Of a stretch of 64,000 nucleotides of DNA, positions 60,062-64,000 are shown in pieces (the first letter of the stretch is position 1; each line of letters opens with the position of its first letter). The notes under the pieces were generated by a model that had not been told where the DNA came from, did not search any database, and worked only from the letters and a program-made list of their open reading frames with translations. The DNA comes from Corythucha ciliata (lineage: Eukaryota; Arthropoda; Insecta; Hemiptera; Tingidae): positions 15,295,253-15,359,252 of the forward strand of contig CM075939.1 in NCBI GenBank assembly GCA_038030265.1. The letters run 5' to 3'. A program made the translations under genes and the position numbers.

Positions 60062-60732
60062 TCTCTCAGGATGTCTTCGAAGGATCACTGCTTCTTTAGC
60101 CGGAATTCCTTACGCGAAATGGTCAAAACTTAAAATTCGCAAAACTTTTGGGGTAAATACATATACCAATTTTGGAAGGGGCGTACCTTGGGATCAATTA
60201 GACTTTAGAGGCATGCGCACAACGCACTTTGTCTCCTTGCTTGATATCTAGCGATAAAAAATTGCATCGTGTGCCCCGAGTTTGATCTAAACGCGATTAA
60301 AAACAAGCACGGCTTCAAGCATTGACGTCACGAGTAAATCCAGGCGCATGCGTATAACGCACCTTCCTTGCTGGATATCTAACGAAGAAAAATTGCATCG
60401 TGTGCACTGGGCTTTACAGAGCTCAGCTAGGGCTCAAAATTAAGCAAATTTTTTGCATTCTAAAAAGTATCATAGTGACTTTTTTCATACGGTGCACTTT
60501 TCCCCAAAAGTATGAATTATAGGTCCGTTCCATTGTTTTGCTGGTGCTACACTTTTAAAGAAAATCATCTGATTTCATTCAATTTTTCAGAATAAGTCAA
60601 TGAAATCATGTGATTTTCTACACTAGTGTAGCACTTGCAAAACAATGGAACAGACCTTATATTTATAAGTTTTGACCATTTCGCTTGAGAAACGCCGGCT
60701 AAAGAAGTGATCCTACGAACAAGTCCTGAGAG
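60062..60732. mobile_element. Composite inverted-repeat element
   Basis: The left arm 60062-60133 (CTCTCAGG...CTTCTTTAGCCGG...CGCGAAATGGTCAAAACTT) is inverted at 60667-60732. Inside are a tandem duplication (60209-60283 and 60342-60415, sharing CGCATGCG-like starts and ATTGCATCGTGTGC) and a complete MITE directly before the right arm. Confidence 0.7.
60521..60657. mobile_element. MITE, about 137 bp
   Basis: AGGTCCGTTCCATTGTTTTG and CAAAACAATGGAACAGACCT are inverted (18 of 20 or better). Pairing continues through GTGCTACAC and AAATCATCTGATTTCATT, so nearly the whole element folds on itself. TAT occurs directly outside both ends. It is nested inside the element at 60062-60732. Confidence 0.8.
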
Positions 60733-61069
60733 TAGGGTGTCCAGACGCCCTACTTTCGCCGGACATGTCCTCCTTAAAGGGAGTCCAGAGACTCCCGGGC
60801 TCATTTTTCAGGCTAGGGCCGTCTTTACTGAAGTTGGGGCCCCGGGCTCGGAATAGCATTGGGCCCCCTCTGTGGTATTGAGTGGGTCACGCCATTTTTC
60901 ACTTTTATTCGTGAGACGGAGGAGGCAGGGGTGGGCAGTTGCCCTCCACTAGACAAGAAATCAAATCTGTAGTGGGGCAGCTGCCCACCCATTGGCAATA
61001 CCAACAATAAGTACAAATCATACAGAGTCGGCCTCAATTTCTTTTCTCGAACAAAATATTTTGTGAGTC

Positions 61070-61865
61070 TGGGTTACCAAGAAACCGCTTTCTCGGATTT
61101 CGCTCTCTAAAACCAAATTTCGTCGATTTTTCCTCCCAAAGCGACATTTTCGTAAATCTGCACTGTAAAATAATGTTCTCTTATTTCGCTCAATAATAAT
61201 AATTAAAAAAACAATTATGCCAAGTGTTGTAGCTGATAAACCAATTTCACGAGGTGGCGTGATGAAAAGAGACCAATTTCACGGATTTTATTCACTAAAA
61301 ACACATTTTAGCAGGTCGGACTCACTAAAAAATTTTTTTTAACACCATTTCGCGGATTTTTCTCGCTAAAAACCCATTTTCGCGGTTTTGGCTCATGAAA
61401 AACCCAATTACGCGGTTGTTTGATTGCTGAAAAACCAATTTCGCGGCTGGTTGTCGCTGAAAAACCAATTTCACGGGGTTTTCTCACCAAAAAACATTAT
61501 CACCCGTCTGCTCGTCTGGTTCACTAATAAATGAAATATCTCGGATTTCACCCGTAAAAATTTTGCGAATTTGTTAGGAACCCCCAATTTCGCAGAGTTG
61601 CCTCATTCAAATCCACAATTAGGCGGTTTCAGCACACTATCAAAGTGTTTTCGCGATTCTGACTCATAAAAACGCAAATTTCGTGGGATTTGCACGCTAT
61701 TGAACCATTTTTGCGCGCCTTGGCTCACTGAAACGCTAATTTTGAGATGGTTGTGGGATTGCTGAAAACCCAATTTCGTGGTTGTGGGCTTGCTGAAAAC
61801 CCAATTTCGTGGGTTTTGGGTATGCTGAAAACCCGCAGTATCGTAGGGTTGGCTCATTGAAATGA
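61070..61865. repeat. Family D array, reversed, inside the hAT element
   Basis: The best-preserved D units in the window, for example AAAAACCAATTTCGCGG, GAAAACCCAATTTCGTGGG and TTTTGGCTCACTGAAA, spaced about 31 bp. Minus-strand frames read NPRNWVF/KPTKLGF-type repeats and are artefacts. Confidence 0.85.
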
Positions 61866-62454
61866 TCCATTTCATGGACAGAAAAATAAATTTTTCTAAA
61901 TGCAAAAGGCCGTGCGAGCCCCTTCTGTGCCAGGCACCATGCGATCTTCGGAGAAAAGCTGCCCTTTCCAATAAAGATCATGAGCTGGTCTACGCGCTTG
62001 TTGAAGACTATAACTTGACACTAAACTGGGCCTGAAAGTTTCTGACAATGAGCAATTCGTCTCCACGATAGAATAGTCCAGTTTGGGGGGCTAAATTACC
62101 ACAGTTTCTGTCCAATGAAACAAAAATTACAAGTTTAGATAAACAAATATCACTTTCTGGGGGAAAACCTGTCAGTTATTAGACGTGAAGTCAGAAATAA
62201 AATGCGACAACGACCAGTTTTCCAGCCGAGATGCTGGATTTGGATGGTTAACGACCATTTATCATGTGCTAATTCACTTTCTGGGGTTGAATTGACAAAT
62301 GCCCACGCCGAGTTCTTAGTTGATGAACTACCGAGTTCCCTGTCTGAGGACTCATCCCCGAATATAAGCCTGCAATAGTCATTGGGTTGCAACTGAATTG
62401 GGCTCACGTGAAGCTTCCCGCCCCTAGATCAAATGCCTGCGCCACTGCCGTGAT

Positions 62455-63045
62455 CTAGCGATTTTTCAACTTCGAGCCTAGAATTAACGTTTTCCTCAAT
62501 TCTAGTCGCGAATTAGCTATTTTTCCCCAATTTTATATGAGAATTAGCAGCTTTCTCAGTAATTTTAGCGAATTGGCGTTTTCTTACTTTTAGCTGTGTA
62601 TGTAGTGCTTGTTCTCAATTAACGCTTTTCAGACGAATTAGCAATTTCTTTCGCTCTAGACATGAATTAGCACTTTATCTCAGCTAAAAAACGGCAGTTG
62701 GAAATCTTGAATTTTCTCAATTACTATGGGATCAAAATGTTTGGAATGAGCTCTTTTTCATCATTTTAGCCGCGAATTCGCCCTTTGGCTCGCGTTTTTT
62801 AGTCATGAAATTTCCCCGGAAACAGTGAATTTCTGATTTTCCATTTTTAGCTATGATTGTGCCCTATTTCTTAAATTTATGCGCTATAATTAGTGTTTTT
62901 TTCTCAATTTCATTCGCGAATTCGTATTGCTCAATTTTAGCCCCTAATCAGCGTATTTTTCTCATTTTTAGCCACCAATTAGCGCTTTTCTTAATTTTAA
63001 CCGAGAATCACGGTCACTATTTTGGCCGTGAACTTTCCTCTATCA
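62455..63045. repeat. Family A array, reversed, inside the hAT element
   Basis: Units such as CAATTCTAGTCGCGAATTAG and TTTTTAGCCACCAATTAGCGC. It ends a few bases before the right terminal G/C-rich block of the element. Confidence 0.85.
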
Positions 63046-63179
63046 TACGCCCGTCGGGCCCCAGCCTAAAGACGGCACTGTTTTCAGGTGTCTGGGGACC
63101 GGTCAAAATTGTACACTTTTTCGACCTACTTTTTGCTTTCTACTTCTTGTAACGTCTGATTCTTCTACCAGAAATTCCA

Positions 63180-63480
63180 ATTTCCCTACCTGAGCTACCT
63201 GAGCAGCTACTCGGTCCTGGTCCCATCAGCCCGGCAGCAATTGAGCCGAGTACGGAGCCCATGGACCGCCCGCCCGTCCCTCGCCGGGAACGGAGGTGCC
63301 AGTGCACTACGATCTCCCCCCCCCCCCCGACGCTCAACCCTGCCAGGCAAAACCGAGTCAGGGAGGACCCAGCTCACCAGGACTGATGAGAACGGTGAGG
63401 GCGATTCCGGGGACTGGGGATGTTGTGGCTAGGCGTCCCGTTTCGCCCTCAAGGCCCTGGCCCCCTGATCATAGATTTAT
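63180..63480. repeat. GC-richer dispersed repeat, copy 2
   Basis: Related to 53770-54040 through ACGATCTCC and CCAGGCAAAACC...CAGGGAGGACC. It carries a C13 run at 63316-63328. The open frames here (63241-63538) are not recognised as protein. Confidence 0.4.
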
Positions 63481-63899
63481 AGGTCCACCACTGTCCTTGG
63501 AGGCAAAAATGTCACTTAAAGGGCGTAATATTCTGTGACTTGAGGCATGAATGCGAATCTTACGGTGGCAAAATCATTTTTTAGGCTAAGTATAGTCAGG
63601 TTTGTTGCCAAGTGGATGGTTACACAGGTAAGAATGAGAGTGACCATGGTCAGGGGATGGGTATCAACAAAATGGTGGGCTACTCTTCACATTCCACATC
63701 CTTATCTCTTTGAAAGCACGTTAATCTCCCTCCATCTCGCGATTCGTCGTGTAATTCGGGTAATCGTCGGGTGAAGGCTGAAAAGGAGCCACGGGATCTG
63801 TTAGTCACCACACGGTCACATCGCTTTCTCGGCGGCGGGATTTATCTCTCACTCTTTCTCTCATTGAATAGCAGCAGAATGGGTCTCAAATGAGCCTAC

Positions 63900-64000
63900 C
63901 CCGCGACTTTTCATTAATGAACGAGCTAAATCCGTGAAATTGTTGTTGTTGTTTTTATAGAAGTGTCAGATCCACGACATTTTGGTTTTTAAAGAGTTAA
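63900..64000. repeat. Family D array, forward, running off the window
   Basis: The last 100 bp contain D units (CTAAATCCGTGAAATTGTTG, CACGACATTTTGGTTTTTAA) that continue past the window edge. Confidence 0.6.

Larger units (their letters stand above)
60823..63080. mobile_element. Non-autonomous hAT element (2.26 kb) filled with D and A arrays
   Basis: The right end TAAAGACGGCACTG is the inverse of the left end CTAGGGCCGTCTTTA, allowing one extra T and one substitution. Inside both ends is GGGGCCC. The 8 bp immediately outside are identical on both sides, TTTTCAGG at 60815-60822 and TTTTCAGG at 63081-63088, which is the hAT hallmark. There is no transposase. The interior is a reversed D array (61070-61865), a spacer of about 590 bp with C-like words and no gene, and a reversed A array (62455-63045). 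This is the best evidence in the window for how the arrays spread. Confidence 0.75.

Noticed and set aside
61308..61971. Repeat protein with NPRNWVF motifs
   Set aside because: It is a translation of the D array. The 31 bp unit drifts out of frame and there is no conserved start or domain.

Overview
This window looks like gene-poor nuclear DNA from an animal, most likely an invertebrate. It is AT-rich (about 60-65% A+T by eye), has no dense or operon-like coding, and carries a decayed non-LTR retrotransposon, many short inverted-repeat transposons (MITEs and foldback elements), hAT-like termini and tRNA-like sequences. I cannot name the species. I found no host protein gene that I would defend. 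The only recognisable protein-coding homology is a broken LINE reverse transcriptase at about 3.25-4.09 kb on the minus strand.

About a third of the window is degenerate short-period tandem array. I separate six families by their core words. A is AATTCGCGGCTAAAATTGAG, about 30 bp per unit. D is CCAATTTCGCGGGTTTTGGC, about 31 bp. E is CTGAAAATGGCCAAACTGAC, about 30 bp. C is GGTAAAATCGTCAGTTTTGG, about 20 bp. B is AGGAAATTGTCAATTTTAT, about 20 bp. F is GTGGTTAGAGCATTTTGTGG, about 18-20 bp. A, D and E share a period near 30 bp and an (A/T)TTCG(C/A)G core, which suggests a common origin. The arrays occur in both orientations.

Layout: 0-2 kb, B arrays and two related MITEs. 3-4.1 kb, LINE remnant. 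4.1-6.2 kb, A array. 6.2-8.6 kb, unique. 8.6-12.9 kb, composite A/C/A/D block containing a near-perfect palindrome. 12.9-17.2 kb, mostly unique with a 0.5 kb foldback. 17.2-21.2 kb, dispersed repeat followed by D, A and D arrays. 21.2-24.8 kb, unique. 24.8-26.4 kb, D array, MITE, A array. 26.4-29.3 kb, unique. 29.3-33 kb, second dispersed-repeat copy, then A, E and C arrays and a hairpin. 33-36.5 kb, unique. 36.5-38.2 kb, large foldback. 38.65-43.57 kb, a D array split by a 3.85 kb inverted-repeat element, followed by a minisatellite of RFX-type X-boxes. 43.6-44 kb, A array and foldback. 44-45.6 kb, unique. 45.6-48.2 kb, hAT-like element filled with D and C arrays. 48.9-50.3 kb, reversed E array. 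50.3-53 kb, unique. 53.3-55.6 kb, A arrays around two tRNA-like sequences. 55.6-60 kb, unique. 60.8-63.1 kb, hAT-like element filled with D and A arrays. 63.1-64 kb, diverged repeats.

The main result is that at least two of the array blocks are bounded by hAT-type ends. The clearest, 60823-63080, has ends CAGTGCCGTCTTTA and (with one extra base) CTAGGGCCGTCTTTA, and is flanked on both sides by the same 8 bp, TTTTCAGG. The second, 45596-48182, has CAGGGGCGTA-type ends and flanking octamers that agree at 6 of 8 bases. Similar terminus-like words sit at other array borders. I infer that the minisatellite-like arrays are the interiors of non-autonomous hAT elements, which would explain their dispersal, the collinear copies and the mixed orientations. 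This is inference from sequence inspection. Genome-wide copy alignment and a search for empty sites would decide it.
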